Below are positions 9,745 through 19,157 of a stretch of DNA of 64,000 nt, piece by piece. The notes below the pieces were generated by a model. It was not told the DNA's origin and did no database searches. It saw only the letters and a list, made by a program, of their open reading frames with translations. The DNA lies in the NCBI RefSeq assembly GCF_001864935.2, contig NZ_CP126267.1:3224001-3288000 (forward strand). Direction: 5' to 3'. Each line of letters starts with the position of its first letter. The stretch's first letter is position 1. This stretch comes from Curtobacterium sp. MCBA15_012 (GTDB lineage: Bacteria > Actinomycetota > Actinomycetes > Actinomycetales > Microbacteriaceae). A program made the position numbers and the translations under genes.

Positions 9745-9958
9745 GGTGCCCGGTGACGTGTCGGTCGAGTTTCGGTCCACGCCGCAGGTCGACTACGTGA
9801 TCCACACGGTCAGCGGAGAGGATGCCGCAAGACTGCGCGAGTGGCTGGCGAAGGGCGGCGCTTCCGGCACGGGCTCCGACTGACGGGTCGTACCGGGTGA
9901 GGTCCTCTCCCCCGCCGCTCTCACGCTGGCGCGAACGAGTTCACGACCGGCGCGACCT

Positions 9959-10189
9959 TCAGGTCCGCAGGAAGCCCCTCAGGTCGAACGCGCTCTTCTC
10001 TGCCCCGAAGCGATACGGCCCGCCAGGCACAACTTGCTCGGCGAAGCGTTGCATGTTCGCCCGTGTGACGTCCTGTTGGTACAGCAGGTTGCCGCACGCG
10101 GTCTCGAGAGCACGGTCCGCCGCAACGCGGATCCCGTCTCGGCCGGACGAGCCGAGCAACGGCTTGCTCCACGCGGCGAGTCGGGTTCA
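9959..10189 (-). pseudogene. Possible remnant of a coding cassette (about 75 residues open, no good start)
   Basis: This minus-strand frame between two stops reads like protein (ALETACGNLLYQQDVTRANM, then AEKSAFDLRGFLRT) with balanced composition. It lacks an ATG/GTG with a ribosome site; the only starts are TTG or weaker. It may be the tail of a displaced RHS tip or an old immunity gene. No family recognised; it could also be chance. Confidence 0.3.
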
Positions 10190-10286
10190 CGGAGCGTCGC
10201 CGGAGCGGCATCAACAGCTCCGGCGCACTCCACTTGCGCCACCCTCGGTCTCCCGGCCGGGTGCTCGCTCCTGGGAACTGCGAAGG

Positions 10287-10380
10287 GCCCGAACTGCGCG
10301 ATCGGGCGATGTCAGCGCACACCACCGGAGGCCCGAACTGCGCGATCGGGCGATGTCAGCGCACACCACCGGAGGCCCGA
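10287..10380. repeat. 44-bp tandem repeat, 2.1 copies
   Basis: Two identical 44-bp units (10287-10330, 10331-10374) begin GCCCGAACTGCGCGATCGGG, followed by the start of a third. Each unit holds the inverted repeat CCCGA/TCGGG. It lies in the gene-poor gap behind the RHS-linked gene. Confidence 0.9.
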
Positions 10381-10445
10381 ACCTCGGTCTCACCCGTTCC
10401 CCGCCTCCGAAGCACCGCAACGATGGGTCGCCTCGTCGGATCCTC

Positions 10446-10835
10446 TCAGTCAGGTCGCTGGACTTCGACGGACTGATTGATTGCCCGAAGCTGATCCCTG
10501 AAGCGGTAGGAGGCGGCTCCGACGATGAACTCGTAGGTCTGTCCCGCGTGGAACTCTGCTGCGATCCTCGGAGCGCTTGAGGCAGTCACCTGCCTCCGGA
10601 TGAACACCGTGCCACAGTCGGGCGAATCGATCCGCACTTGGTTGTACGTCGCGCCGACCCCCCTCACGGACCTCGACGAACCGTCGCCGGCAACTGCGGA
10701 ACTGACGACACACTTCACTGTCAGTGGGTGTGACGCGTCGTAGGCCTTCAAACTGATCGGTGCAACGAAGATCAGCGCGATGACGACCAGCACCCCGAGG
10801 AGCCAGGTGCCGAAGATGAGCTTCTTGGCTCGCAT
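10446..10835 (-). CDS. Small membrane-anchored exported protein, candidate RHS immunity protein
   Basis: 129 residues from ATG 10835, with AAGGA six bases upstream; a GTG at 10865 would add ten residues. A basic N-terminus and one membrane helix (~5-27) precede an extracytoplasmic domain with two cysteines (VKCVVSSA, PDCGTVFI). It lies directly downstream of the RHS gene on the same strand, 31-61 bases after its stop. That is where polymorphic-toxin loci place the immunity gene. A paralogue lies at 8830-9288. The export topology would suit protection against a toxin acting at the membrane or outside it. Function is inferred from position only. Confidence 0.65.
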   Translation of the reverse strand: MRAKKLIFGTWLLGVLVVIALIFVAPISLKAYDASHPLTVKCVVSSAVAGDGSSRSVRGVGATYNQVRIDSPDCGTVFIRRQVTASSAPRIAAEFHAGQTYEFIVGAASYRFRDQLRAINQSVEVQRPD

Positions 10836-10896
10836 CGAGCGTTCCTTGCGCTTCTGCTGGGTCACTGATTCTTGCTTTCTTCTCGATGCTTGGCGG

Positions 10897-13800
10897 TCAG
10901 TGCTTCGGCGCCGTCGGTCCGATCGACCCATCCAGGACACCGTTGACGGCGTCCTGGAGCAGATCACCACCTCGATCACCGTTCGGATCGAGCATCTCAG
11001 TTCCGACACTTCCGAGGCCTCCGACGAGCCGATCAGTCGTCTCACCCACCACCGTGGTCCATCGGGCGACGTTCGGCGCAACTGCGTGGGCGCTCCATCC
11101 TTCTGGGTAGTGCGGCGTGATCGGAAGGTTTTCTGTGACGGCCGAGGTCACCTTGCTTCCGATCACGCTCAGGCCCGCACCGGTTCCGAATCCCGTGGCC
11201 GCTGACTGGACGTAGCCCCCGAGCGTCTTGGGTTCACCATCCGAGTCCATGCCGTACTCGATGGAACTGGTCGTAGCACCGGAGATCCCAGACGCGCCCG
11301 CGGCCCTTCCCGTCGACGAGAAGGCGATCGACGAGGCCCTTTGCACGACCGGGCTGGCGGCCCTCCCGACGATCGGGCCGAGCTTGGCCAGGCCAGTCGC
11401 CGCGATACCGCCGACCGCCCCGCCGACACCACCGATCAAGGTGTCGACTCCGACTTTCTTCCAATCGACCTGACCGGTCGTCGCCTTCTGACTACCGATC
11501 GAGACGCCACCCCCGATCAGTGCCCCCGAGGCTGCGCCGATCAGCGCGACCCCGACAGGCCCGCCGACACCCGTGAACATGAGACCGACACCGAGTGCGA
11601 CCGCCCCCGCCGCGGCGACGTACTCCCAGTTGTCGTCCCACCATTGTCCGACCGCCGCGAACGCCCCCTGGTTCGCATCCCGGTACGCCTGGATGTCCGC
11701 GTCCGTCGCCGGCCGCAACCCCAGCGGGTCGACGGCGTGCACGGGGTCGTTCCCCGCGTAGGAGTACGGGCTCGCGGACCACGCCGCCCCGAGCACGGGC
11801 GACAGCGGGTCCGTCGACAGGAAGCCCTTCACCCCCGGGTCGTAGACACGCGCACCGAGCCACTCGAGCCCGCCGACGGACACGCCGCCGCTCGCGGTCA
11901 GCGCGACACCGCCGGGGAGGGCGACACCGCCCGGCAACGTGGTGCCTCCGACGGCCTCGAGCACGGCCCAGGGATCGGACGGATCGGTCGCACGCGCGCT
12001 CCGCCACCCGGGCGCCGTCCACACGGCGTCGATCGCCACCACACCGCCGGGGAGGTCGAGGACGTCCGCGCCCCCGATGCACACCAGACCCGGCACGCTC
12101 GCCGCGGAGTCCCACCACGTCTCGGCACCACCGACCGAGGCCAGTTCACCCAGTGCGTCCGTCCAGAGGTCGGTCCGCGCGGTCTCGGCGTACGAGGCGT
12201 CCCGGCTCGTGATCCCGGCGAGGGTGCCGAGGGCGGACCAGGCGTACTCGACGGTCGAACCGTCGGCGTCGGTCCGGCGGACCCGTCGACCGAGGCCGTC
12301 GTACCGGTACTCGGTCCGGACGCCCCCTTGCTCCGTGGCGACGAGCTCGCCGGCGAGGTCGTACGTGGAGCGCGTCTCCGTCCCGTCGACGAGCTCGCGG
12401 ACCAGTCGGCCGCCGGCGTCGTACTCCCACTCGGAGTCGCCGGCCCGGACGAGCTGACCGGCGGCGTCGTACCGGTGCTCGATCCGCCCGTGAGGCCCGT
12501 CGATCGCGGTGATGCGGCCGTCGTCGTCCCGCTCGATGCGCGTGGTCGTGACGCCGTCGGAGGAGGTCGTCGTGTGCGCGACCAACGCGCCGCGTTCGTA
12601 GGACCACGACTGCACGAGGTCGCCCGTGACCGACTCGACGATGCGGCCGGAGGCGTCGTACCGGAACGTCGCCGCGCCGAGGCGGTCCCGCTCGACGGCG
12701 GTCGCGCGTCCGGCGGCGTCGCGGCGCCAGGTCGTCCTGGTCCCGGACGGGTCGGTGCGTGCGGAGCGGCGCCCGTCGGCGTCGTACTCCCAGCGGATCG
12801 CGTCGGCTCCGCGACTGCGACGGACGAGGAGTCCGCGCCGGTCGTACTCGAGTTCGTGGTCGACCGTCAGGCCGGCTCCCCGGGTGTGGTCGGTGACGAC
12901 CACGGTCCGGCCGACTGGGTCGCGGCGCGCCTCGGTCTGCACCTGCCCGTCGACGAGGACCTGGTGCTCCCGCCCGGCACCGTCGTACGTCCACGCCGTC
13001 GTCCGACCGTCGGGGTCGGTCTGCTCGACGCGGCGTCCGGCCGCATCGAGACGCACGGCCGTGCGCCGCCCGAGCGGATCCGTGACGGCGACGAGGCGGT
13101 CGGCCTGGTCGTACTCGCGGCGCGTCACGCCGCCGGCGGGATCGGTGGTCGCGACCACACGGCCACGCTCGTCGTACTCGTGGTGGGTGACCCCGCCGAG
13201 CCCGTCGACGACCTCGACGACCTGCCCGGCTGCGTCGTGGCGGAAGCGACGTCGACCGAAGCGTGCGTCGTGGACCGAGACGAGCCTCCCGGCCGCGTCC
13301 CAGCGGTACCGACTCGTTCCCGCACCGGCCGTCGTCTGCTCGACCACGCGCCCGACCGCGTCGTAGGTGGTCCGCTCGACGTCGCCCGTGGGCGACGTGC
13401 GCGCCACGACCCGCGAGTCGACGTCGTAGGTCAGCGTGGTGCGCGCCCCGGTCGCGTCCACGGCGGCAGACGGACGCCCGCACGTGTCGTACTCGTAGGC
13501 GGTGCGCGCCCCGGAGGGCGCGACGACGGCCGTCACCCGCCCCGCGAGGTCGCGTTCGATGCGGGTCAGACCGCCCTCGCCGTCGACGAGCTCGACCGGG
13601 CGCCCGGCCGCGTCGTAGGTGACGAGCTCGGAGCCGGCCTCGGCGCTCGTCGACTCGACGGGACGACCGAACTCGTCGAACCGGACGGTCGTGGTCGAGA
13701 ACGCGTCCCGCAGGGTCGCGACACCCGTCGCGACGTCCCGCGCGACGTCCTGACGGACGCCCGTCGGGTCGATCGTCGCGGTGATGCTGCCGTTCGCGTC

Positions 13801-16248
13801 GTACTCGCGACGCCACGTCGCGCCCGTCGGGTCGGAGACGGCCAGGAGGCGCGACAACGCGTCGTGCGCGAAGGTCCAGACCGCGTCACCCGGCAGGGTC
13901 AGGGACGCCAGGTTGCCCTGGTCGTCGAAGGAACGGATGACGCGTCGTCCGAGCGGGTCGGTCGTCGCGCGGAGTTCCCCGTCGGGCCCGTACTCGAAGG
14001 TCGTCGTCCCGCCCAGCGGGTCGGTGACCGCCGAGACGCGGCCGGCGGCGGTGTGCTCGAAGCGCCACGTCGCGCCGTCCGGGTCGCGGCGCTCGTGCAG
14101 CAGGCCGGCACCGTCGTAGCGGTACTCGGTCCGGGCCCCGGACGGGCTCGTCACCGCGGTGGGGCGTCCAGCGGGGTCACGCTCGATGCGCGCGGTGTCG
14201 CCGACGGCGTTCGTCGTGGCGACGAGCTCGCCGTGCTCGTCGTGCTCGAGGAACAGGACGACGCCGGTCGGGTCGACGACGCGGGTCAGCAGCCCGTCCG
14301 ACCACGTGAGTTCGGTGCGCCCGCCGACGGGATCGGTGATGACCGACGGGTCGCGGTCGTCACCGCGGTACTCGTAGGTGACCACACCGCCGGACTCGGC
14401 GACCACGGTCGTCGTGCGGTCCTGGTCGTCGTAGCCGTAGGTGACGTCCCCGCCGGAGGGCGTGACGGTGCGGATCCGTCGTCCGCGCTCGTCGTACGCG
14501 TGGACCGTGACGGAGCCGTCGCGTTCGGTGACCGACACGAGGTTGCCGTGCCGGTCGTAGCTCATCGACTGCCGGTGGTCGTCCGAGTCGACGACGCCCA
14601 CGAGCCGACCCTTGGCGTCGGCGAGGTAGGAGTTCGACCGGGACCCGTCGTGGTCGGAGACCACGGTGACACGGCCGGGGAGGTAGGCGAAGCGGACGGC
14701 CCGGCCGTGCGGGCTCACCTGCTCGACGACGCGACGGTGGTCGTCGTAGGTGTTGTCGACCTCGACGACGCCGTCCGCGCTCGTCACGGTGGTGACGAGG
14801 TCGTCGTCGTTCCAGCCGTACCGGCGGGCGCCCGCGGCACCGACGACCGAGACCAGTCGTCCGCGGTCGTCGTACTCGTACTCGACGCGTCGACCGTCCG
14901 AGCCCCGCACCACGGCGACGCGCCCTGATGCGTACTCGACGTCGATCGCGCGACCGCGCTCGTGGACGAGCCGTCGGACCGATCCGTCCTCGTCGCGTTC
15001 GACACGCACCGCGGTCCCCGGTCCGCCGCGCTCGCCGAGCCAGACGCCCGAACGGGTGAACTCGATGCGTCCACCGGTGTTGTCGCGGACGACGAGCCGG
15101 TCCTGCTCGGCCACGAGCCACCGGTTCTCCCCGACACCGCGCTCCCACCCGTCCGCCGCCCGGGGGAAGCGGACCTGCCGGCCGTCTGCCCCGACGAAGG
15201 AGGCACCGTCGTCGTCCAGCTCGAGGCGGGTCTCGAGGACCGAGGCCCAGCCGGGCCCGAAGAGCCCGACGTGGTCGTCGAGCGAGTTGTACATCCGCGT
15301 GATCCGCAGGGCCGGCGAGGACCCCGGGAAGTCGAGGTCGGTCTCGGGCTCGAGGAAGTTGCCCGTGGTGGTGTTCACCGGGTCCATCGAGAACCCGGTC
15401 GTCGGCTGCGCGCCGTACGCCGAGGGCGGGTCGAACTGCAGCTCGGAGCGCGTCGCGGCGACGCCGGCAGCCTGCAGCGCCGCCGCCAGTGCGGAGTCGG
15501 CGACGGTGGACACGGTGCCTTCTCCACCGGCGGCGGCGAAGGCGTCGGCGACGGTGTTCGCCCACTGGACGTCGCGGTCGTTCGCGGCGAGCCACTGCTC
15601 GAACGCGCTGACCAGGTTGCCCGCGTCGATGTGCCCCCACGAGCACCGCGCCGCGAAGTCCTGCAGCGCACCCCGGACCGCAGCGGGCTTCCCGTCGAGG
15701 TCGCGGTTCATCCCGGAGCAGGCCGTCGCGAAGGAGCGGAGGTCCGCCGGACGCGCCGACGAGGTCCCCCCGCCGCCACCGCCCCCCGCGCCCGGGTCCG
15801 GGGTCTCCCGCGGTCGTGCGGTCACGTTCGGCGCCGGGAAGGTCGGTGCGGGCTCGTTGCCGGCCTTCGGCATCGGGTCGAGCTGCCACGCCTCGGTCCA
15901 CCACTCCTCGATGCCGCTGCGCGCGTCCTCGCGGGCTTGCCACTCCCGCGCGGTCTTCCGGCGTGCCCGCTCGGCCGCTGCCGCTTCCTTCATCGTGTCG
16001 ACCCAGCCGGCGATGGTGCGGAGCGTCTCGACGATGGTGCGCCCGTCACCCGCAGCGGTCGAGGCGTTCTGGGTGAAGAGCTCGGAGAACCGGCCGCGGA
16101 ACTCCTGCGACGCCGTGTTGACGGCGGTCTGGCGGGAGCCCGCCTGGCCACTGACGGCGTTGGCGGCCGCGTCGAGCGCACGCTTCAGGGCGTCGGCGGT
16201 CGCGTCGTCGAACTGGATCGGCTCCGTGTTCGCGTGGATCTGGGCCAT
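10897..16248 (-). CDS. RHS/YD-repeat polymorphic toxin-like protein with WXG/LXG-like N-terminus
   Basis: 1783 residues from ATG 16248. Residues 1-150 are mostly helical with Trp-rich turns (GIEEWWTEAWQLDP near 114), like the WXG100/LXG export domains of T7SS effectors. A Pro/Gly linker follows, then a DUF6531-type segment (PVNTTTGNFLEPETDLDF, ~283). About 1050 residues of YD repeats (YDAAGR, YDERGR) come next, and the RHS core ends at DPLGLRP (~1506-1512). The 271-residue tip starts with two Gly/Ala-rich hydrophobic stretches, typical pre-toxin linkers, and ends in a polar tail that I cannot assign to any toxin family. The tip DNA is less GC-rich than the core. The upstream open frame to 16383 is low-complexity and was not used as start. 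Confidence 0.88.
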   Translation of the reverse strand: MAQIHANTEPIQFDDATADALKRALDAAANAVSGQAGSRQTAVNTASQEFRGRFSELFTQNASTAAGDGRTIVETLRTIAGWVDTMKEAAAAERARRKTAREWQAREDARSGIEEWWTEAWQLDPMPKAGNEPAPTFPAPNVTARPRETPDPGAGGGGGGGTSSARPADLRSFATACSGMNRDLDGKPAAVRGALQDFAARCSWGHIDAGNLVSAFEQWLAANDRDVQWANTVADAFAAAGGEGTVSTVADSALAAALQAAGVAATRSELQFDPPSAYGAQPTTGFSMDPVNTTTGNFLEPETDLDFPGSSPALRITRMYNSLDDHVGLFGPGWASVLETRLELDDDGASFVGADGRQVRFPRAADGWERGVGENRWLVAEQDRLVVRDNTGGRIEFTRSGVWLGERGGPGTAVRVERDEDGSVRRLVHERGRAIDVEYASGRVAVVRGSDGRRVEYEYDDRGRLVSVVGAAGARRYGWNDDDLVTTVTSADGVVEVDNTYDDHRRVVEQVSPHGRAVRFAYLPGRVTVVSDHDGSRSNSYLADAKGRLVGVVDSDDHRQSMSYDRHGNLVSVTERDGSVTVHAYDERGRRIRTVTPSGGDVTYGYDDQDRTTTVVAESGGVVTYEYRGDDRDPSVITDPVGGRTELTWSDGLLTRVVDPTGVVLFLEHDEHGELVATTNAVGDTARIERDPAGRPTAVTSPSGARTEYRYDGAGLLHERRDPDGATWRFEHTAAGRVSAVTDPLGGTTTFEYGPDGELRATTDPLGRRVIRSFDDQGNLASLTLPGDAVWTFAHDALSRLLAVSDPTGATWRREYDANGSITATIDPTGVRQDVARDVATGVATLRDAFSTTTVRFDEFGRPVESTSAEAGSELVTYDAAGRPVELVDGEGGLTRIERDLAGRVTAVVAPSGARTAYEYDTCGRPSAAVDATGARTTLTYDVDSRVVARTSPTGDVERTTYDAVGRVVEQTTAGAGTSRYRWDAAGRLVSVHDARFGRRRFRHDAAGQVVEVVDGLGGVTHHEYDERGRVVATTDPAGGVTRREYDQADRLVAVTDPLGRRTAVRLDAAGRRVEQTDPDGRTTAWTYDGAGREHQVLVDGQVQTEARRDPVGRTVVVTDHTRGAGLTVDHELEYDRRGLLVRRSRGADAIRWEYDADGRRSARTDPSGTRTTWRRDAAGRATAVERDRLGAATFRYDASGRIVESVTGDLVQSWSYERGALVAHTTTSSDGVTTTRIERDDDGRITAIDGPHGRIEHRYDAAGQLVRAGDSEWEYDAGGRLVRELVDGTETRSTYDLAGELVATEQGGVRTEYRYDGLGRRVRRTDADGSTVEYAWSALGTLAGITSRDASYAETARTDLWTDALGELASVGGAETWWDSAASVPGLVCIGGADVLDLPGGVVAIDAVWTAPGWRSARATDPSDPWAVLEAVGGTTLPGGVALPGGVALTASGGVSVGGLEWLGARVYDPGVKGFLSTDPLSPVLGAAWSASPYSYAGNDPVHAVDPLGLRPATDADIQAYRDANQGAFAAVGQWWDDNWEYVAAAGAVALGVGLMFTGVGGPVGVALIGAASGALIGGGVSIGSQKATTGQVDWKKVGVDTLIGGVGGAVGGIAATGLAKLGPIVGRAASPVVQRASSIAFSSTGRAAGASGISGATTSSIEYGMDSDGEPKTLGGYVQSAATGFGTGAGLSVIGSKVTSAVTENLPITPHYPEGWSAHAVAPNVARWTTVVGETTDRLVGGLGSVGTEMLDPNGDRGGDLLQDAVNGVLDGSIGPTAPKH

Positions 16249-16274
16249 GGTCGGTTCCCCCCGGAGTGTGCATC

Positions 16275-16372
16275 GCACTGGTCGTGCTGGTCGTGCTGGT
16301 CGTGCTGGTCGCACGGGTCGTGCTGATCGCACGGGTCGTGCTGATCGCACGGGTCGTGCTGGTCGCGGCCGT
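16275..16372. repeat. 9-bp tandem repeat array
   Basis: About ten 9-base units of the types GTCGTGCTG and GTCGCACGG/ATCGCACGG lie head to tail between the WXG100 gene and the RHS start. It is a minisatellite; unit number could change the spacing of the RHS leader. Confidence 0.85.
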
Positions 16373-16387
16373 CCCCCGACCACGGAC

Positions 16388-16419
16388 GCCCGGGCCGTCC
16401 AGGTTCGGACGGCCCGGGC
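16388..16419 (-). terminator. Strong hairpin between WXG100 and RHS genes
   Basis: Perfect 13-bp inverted repeat (arms GCCCGGGCCGTCC / GGACGGCCCGGGC, loop of 6), 15 bases past the WXG100 stop. There is no clear U tract. It probably ends or attenuates WXG100 transcripts so that RHS is made at a lower level. Confidence 0.7.
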
Positions 16420-16434
16420 GGTGGAGTCGGCTGG

Positions 16435-16716
16435 CTAGGCGCCGCCACCCGCGGTGAAGATGTCCTGCGAGATCTTGTCGAGCTGGGTGCGGAGCTGCTC
16501 GAGCTCCGTCTTCGCCTTGTCCAGCGCCGCCTTCGTCTCCGGCCAGGTCGATCCGCGGAACGTCGACGCGAGCGGGCCGTCCCACACGTTCGAGTCCGAC
16601 AGGATGCGACCCTGCGCGTCGAGCTGCGAGATCTGGTCGGTGAAGCCGCCGTTGACGATCGACTGGATCTGCCGGATGGCGGTCTTGGCCTGCTCGGTGG
16701 AGAGCACACGTGACAT
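16435..16716 (-). CDS. WXG100-family (ESAT-6-like) protein
   Basis: 93 residues from ATG 16716, with GAGG six bases upstream. The length is typical and the WxG turn (VWDG, Trp45-Gly47) lies between two helices. These proteins form helical hairpin dimers exported by type VII systems, often with or as partners of effectors. It sits 187 bases ahead of the RHS gene on the same strand, so it is a plausible partner for export of the RHS protein by the ATPase at the left edge. Confidence 0.9.
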   Translation of the reverse strand: MSRVLSTEQAKTAIRQIQSIVNGGFTDQISQLDAQGRILSDSNVWDGPLASTFRGSTWPETKAALDKAKTELEQLRTQLDKISQDIFTAGGGA

Positions 16717-16991
16717 GGTGAACCTCGTTCCTTTCGTAGCTGCACCCCCGCGCAGTGGAATCCCCCCGGAGGCTCTGACGCCGCCCACCATACCCACGAA
16801 CGCCGACCCATGTCACCGACTGTATTTCGTGACGATCCCTCCCCTGTTCGGGGGACAGGTGCTTTGCCGACGTTCCCTCGGCGGTACGGGGGCCTCCCGG
16901 TGCTCCTCCACACGAGACTCGTTCACCCCCGCTTTCCACACCGTCCACCCCGCTCCCCCCGGCAGCAGGGGCCGGGTGGCAGGATGTGGCC

Positions 16992-19157
16992 ATGGACACC
17001 GAACCGCAGCTCGACGGCGAATCCGTCGCACCCGACCTGGACGACTTCGACGAGGTCGTCGAGATCGAGCACGAGTCGCTGCCGACGGACCGCTACTTCG
17101 ATCGTGAGCTGAGCTGGCTCCGGTTCAACCAGCGGGTCCTCGAACTCGGCGAGGACCGGACGCAGCCGCTGCTCGAGCGCGCCAACTTCCTCGCGATCTT
17201 CGCCTCGAACCTCGACGAGTTCTTCATGGTCCGCGTGGCCGGCCTGAAGCGGCGCATCGACACCGGGATCGCCGTACCGACGAACGTCGGCCGCGCCCCG
17301 AGCGACGTCCTGCGCGACATCGCGGCCAAGGCCCACGAGCTGCAGGACCGGCACGCCGCGGCCTTCATCCACTCCCTCAAGCCCGACCTCGACGCCGCCG
17401 GCATCCACGTCGAGCACTGGTCCGACCTCGACGAGGCCGACCGGCTGCGCATGCGCGAGTACTTCAACGAGCGGATCTTCCCGGTCCTCATGCCGCTCGC
17501 GGTCGACCCAGCACACCCCTTCCCGTACATCTCGGGGTTGTCGCTGAACCTCGCCGTGCGGGTGCGCAACCCGAAGTCGCAGCGGCAGGAGTTCGCGCGC
17601 CTCAAGGTGCCGCAGAACTTCTCCCGCTTCATCACGCTGCCCGACGACGGCAGCGGTCGCCTCCGGTTCATCCCGCTCGAGGACCTGATCGCGAACCACC
17701 TCGACGACCTGTTCCCGGGCATGGAGGTCCTCGAGCACCACGTGTTCCGCGTCACCCGCAACGAGGACGTCGAGATCGAGGAGGACGAGGCCGAGAACCT
17801 CATCCAGGCCCTCGAGCGCGAGCTCCTGCGCCGCCGCTTCGGCCCGCCCATCCGTCTCGAGATCACCGAGGACATGGACCCGGTGACCCTGGACCTGCTC
17901 GTCCGCGAGCTCGACATCACCGAGCAGGAGGTCTTCCGCCTGCCGTCGCCGCTCGACCTCGGCGGCCTGTTCGAGATCGCCAAGATCGCGCGTCCGGACC
18001 TGCACTACCCGAAGCACGTGCCGACCACACCCGTGCAGTTCCAGCCCGGCGAACCGAACACGAAGCCCGACCTGTTCCGCGCCATCGCCGCCCGCGACGT
18101 GCTCGTCCACCACCCGTACGAGTCCTTCGCGACGAGCGTGCAGGCGTTCCTCGAGCAGGCCGCTGCCGACCCGAACGTGCTGGCGATCAAGCAGACGCTC
18201 TACCGCACCTCCGGCGACAGCCCGATCGTCGAGGCCCTGATCGACGCCGCCGCCGCGGGCAAGCAGGTGCTCGCGCTGGTCGAGATCAAGGCACGCTTCG
18301 ACGAACAGAACAACATCACGTGGGCCCGCAAGCTCGAGAAGGCCGGCGTGCACGTCGTGTACGGCCTGGTCGGGCTGAAGACGCACTCCAAGCTGGTGCT
18401 CGTCATCCGGCAGGAGGGCGGCACGCTCAAGCACTACAGCCACATCGGCACGGGCAACTACAACCCCAAGACCTCGCGCATCTACGAGGACATGGGTCTG
18501 TTCACCGCCGACGACGTCGTGGGCAAGGACCTCACCCGACTGTTCAACGAGCTGTCGGGCTACGCGATCGAGAAGAAGTTCAAGCGTCTCCTCGTCGCGC
18601 CGCTCCACCTGCGGAAGGGGCTCGTGAAGCGCATCCAGCACGAGGCGGCGAACGCGGCGGCCGGTCGGCCCTCGGGCATCCGGATCAAGGTCAACTCGAT
18701 GGTCGACGAGCAGATCATCGACGCCCTGTACCTCGCGAGCCAGGCCGGGGTCCCGGTGGACGTGTGGGTCCGCGGCATCTGCTCGCTCAAGCCCGGCCTC
18801 GAGGGCGTCAGCGAGACCATCCGCGTCCGGAGCGTCGTCGGACGGTACCTCGAGCACTCCCGGGCGTTCGCGTTCCACAACGACGGCGACCCCGCCGTGT
18901 TCATCGGTTCCGCCGACATGATGCACCGGAACCTCGACCGCCGCGTCGAGGCCCTCGTCCGACTCTCCGACCCCGCGCACGTGGCCGAGGTGCAGGAGAT
19001 GTTCGACCTGGCCATGGCGGAGACCACGAGCTCGTGGCACCTCGAGTCCGACGGCGAGTGGACGCGGCACTCGACGGACGACGACGGTCGGCCGCTCGAC
19101 GACGTGCAGAACGTCCTCATGCGCAAGATCTCCGCCCGGAAGCGCTCGACCCGGTGA
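16992..19157 (+). CDS. ppk: Polyphosphate kinase 1
   Basis: 721 residues from ATG 16992 (a GTG six bases earlier is possible). It makes polyphosphate chains from ATP reversibly. The N-terminal helical domain starts with the usual [17 protein letters not shown]. Two phospholipase-D-like catalytic domains carry the phosphohistidine segment [12 protein letters not shown] and the later [16 protein letters not shown]. Length is normal for the family. It overlaps the next gene by four bases. In mycobacteria ppk1 also neighbours mutT1. CAGGAT ends six bases before the ATG, so the mRNA may be leaderless. Confidence 0.97.
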   Translation: MDTEPQLDGESVAPDLDDFDEVVEIEHESLPTDRYFDRELSWLRFNQRVLELGEDRTQPLLERANFLAIFASNLDEFFMVRVAGLKRRIDTGIAVPTNVGRAPSDVLRDIAAKAHELQDRHAAAFIHSLKPDLDAAGIHVEHWSDLDEADRLRMREYFNERIFPVLMPLAVDPAHPFPYISGLSLNLAVRVRNPKSQRQEFARLKVPQNFSRFITLPDDGSGRLRFIPLEDLIANHLDDLFPGMEVLEHHVFRVTRNEDVEIEEDEAENLIQALERELLRRRFGPPIRLEITEDMDPVTLDLLVRELDITEQEVFRLPSPLDLGGLFEIAKIARPDLHYPKHVPTTPVQFQPGEPNTKPDLFRAIAARDVLVHHPYESFATSVQAFLEQAAADPNVLAIKQTLYRTSGDSPIVEALIDAAAAGKQVLALVEIKARFDEQNNITWARKLEKAGVHVVYGLVGLKTHSKLVLVIRQEGGTLKHYSHIGTGNYNPKTSRIYEDMGLFTADDVVGKDLTRLFNELSGYAIEKKFKRLLVAPLHLRKGLVKRIQHEAANAAAGRPSGIRIKVNSMVDEQIIDALYLASQAGVPVDVWVRGICSLKPGLEGVSETIRVRSVVGRYLEHSRAFAFHNDGDPAVFIGSADMMHRNLDRRVEALVRLSDPAHVAEVQEMFDLAMAETTSSWHLESDGEWTRHSTDDDGRPLDDVQNVLMRKISARKRSTR

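Larger units (their letters stand above)
9884..10445. other. Gene-poor, less GC-rich gap next to the RHS locus
   Basis: 562 bases without a convincing intact gene. It holds a 44-bp tandem repeat (10287-10375) and a remnant frame on the minus strand (9959-10189). Base composition is visibly less GC-rich than in flanking housekeeping genes. This fits a toxin-exchange site where cassettes were gained and partly lost. Confidence 0.55.

Noticed and set aside
10287..10380. CRISPR array
   Set aside because: Only two adjacent repeats without spacers and no cas genes.
11341..14928. 1195-codon plus-strand frame across the RHS gene
   Set aside because: Mirror of YD-repeat codons in GC-rich DNA; composition dominated by Arg, Gly, Val and Asp.
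16249..16383. N-terminal extension of the RHS frame
   Set aside because: Low-complexity Pro/Ala/Arg repeats coded by the 9-bp array; ATG 16248 gives the expected helical start.
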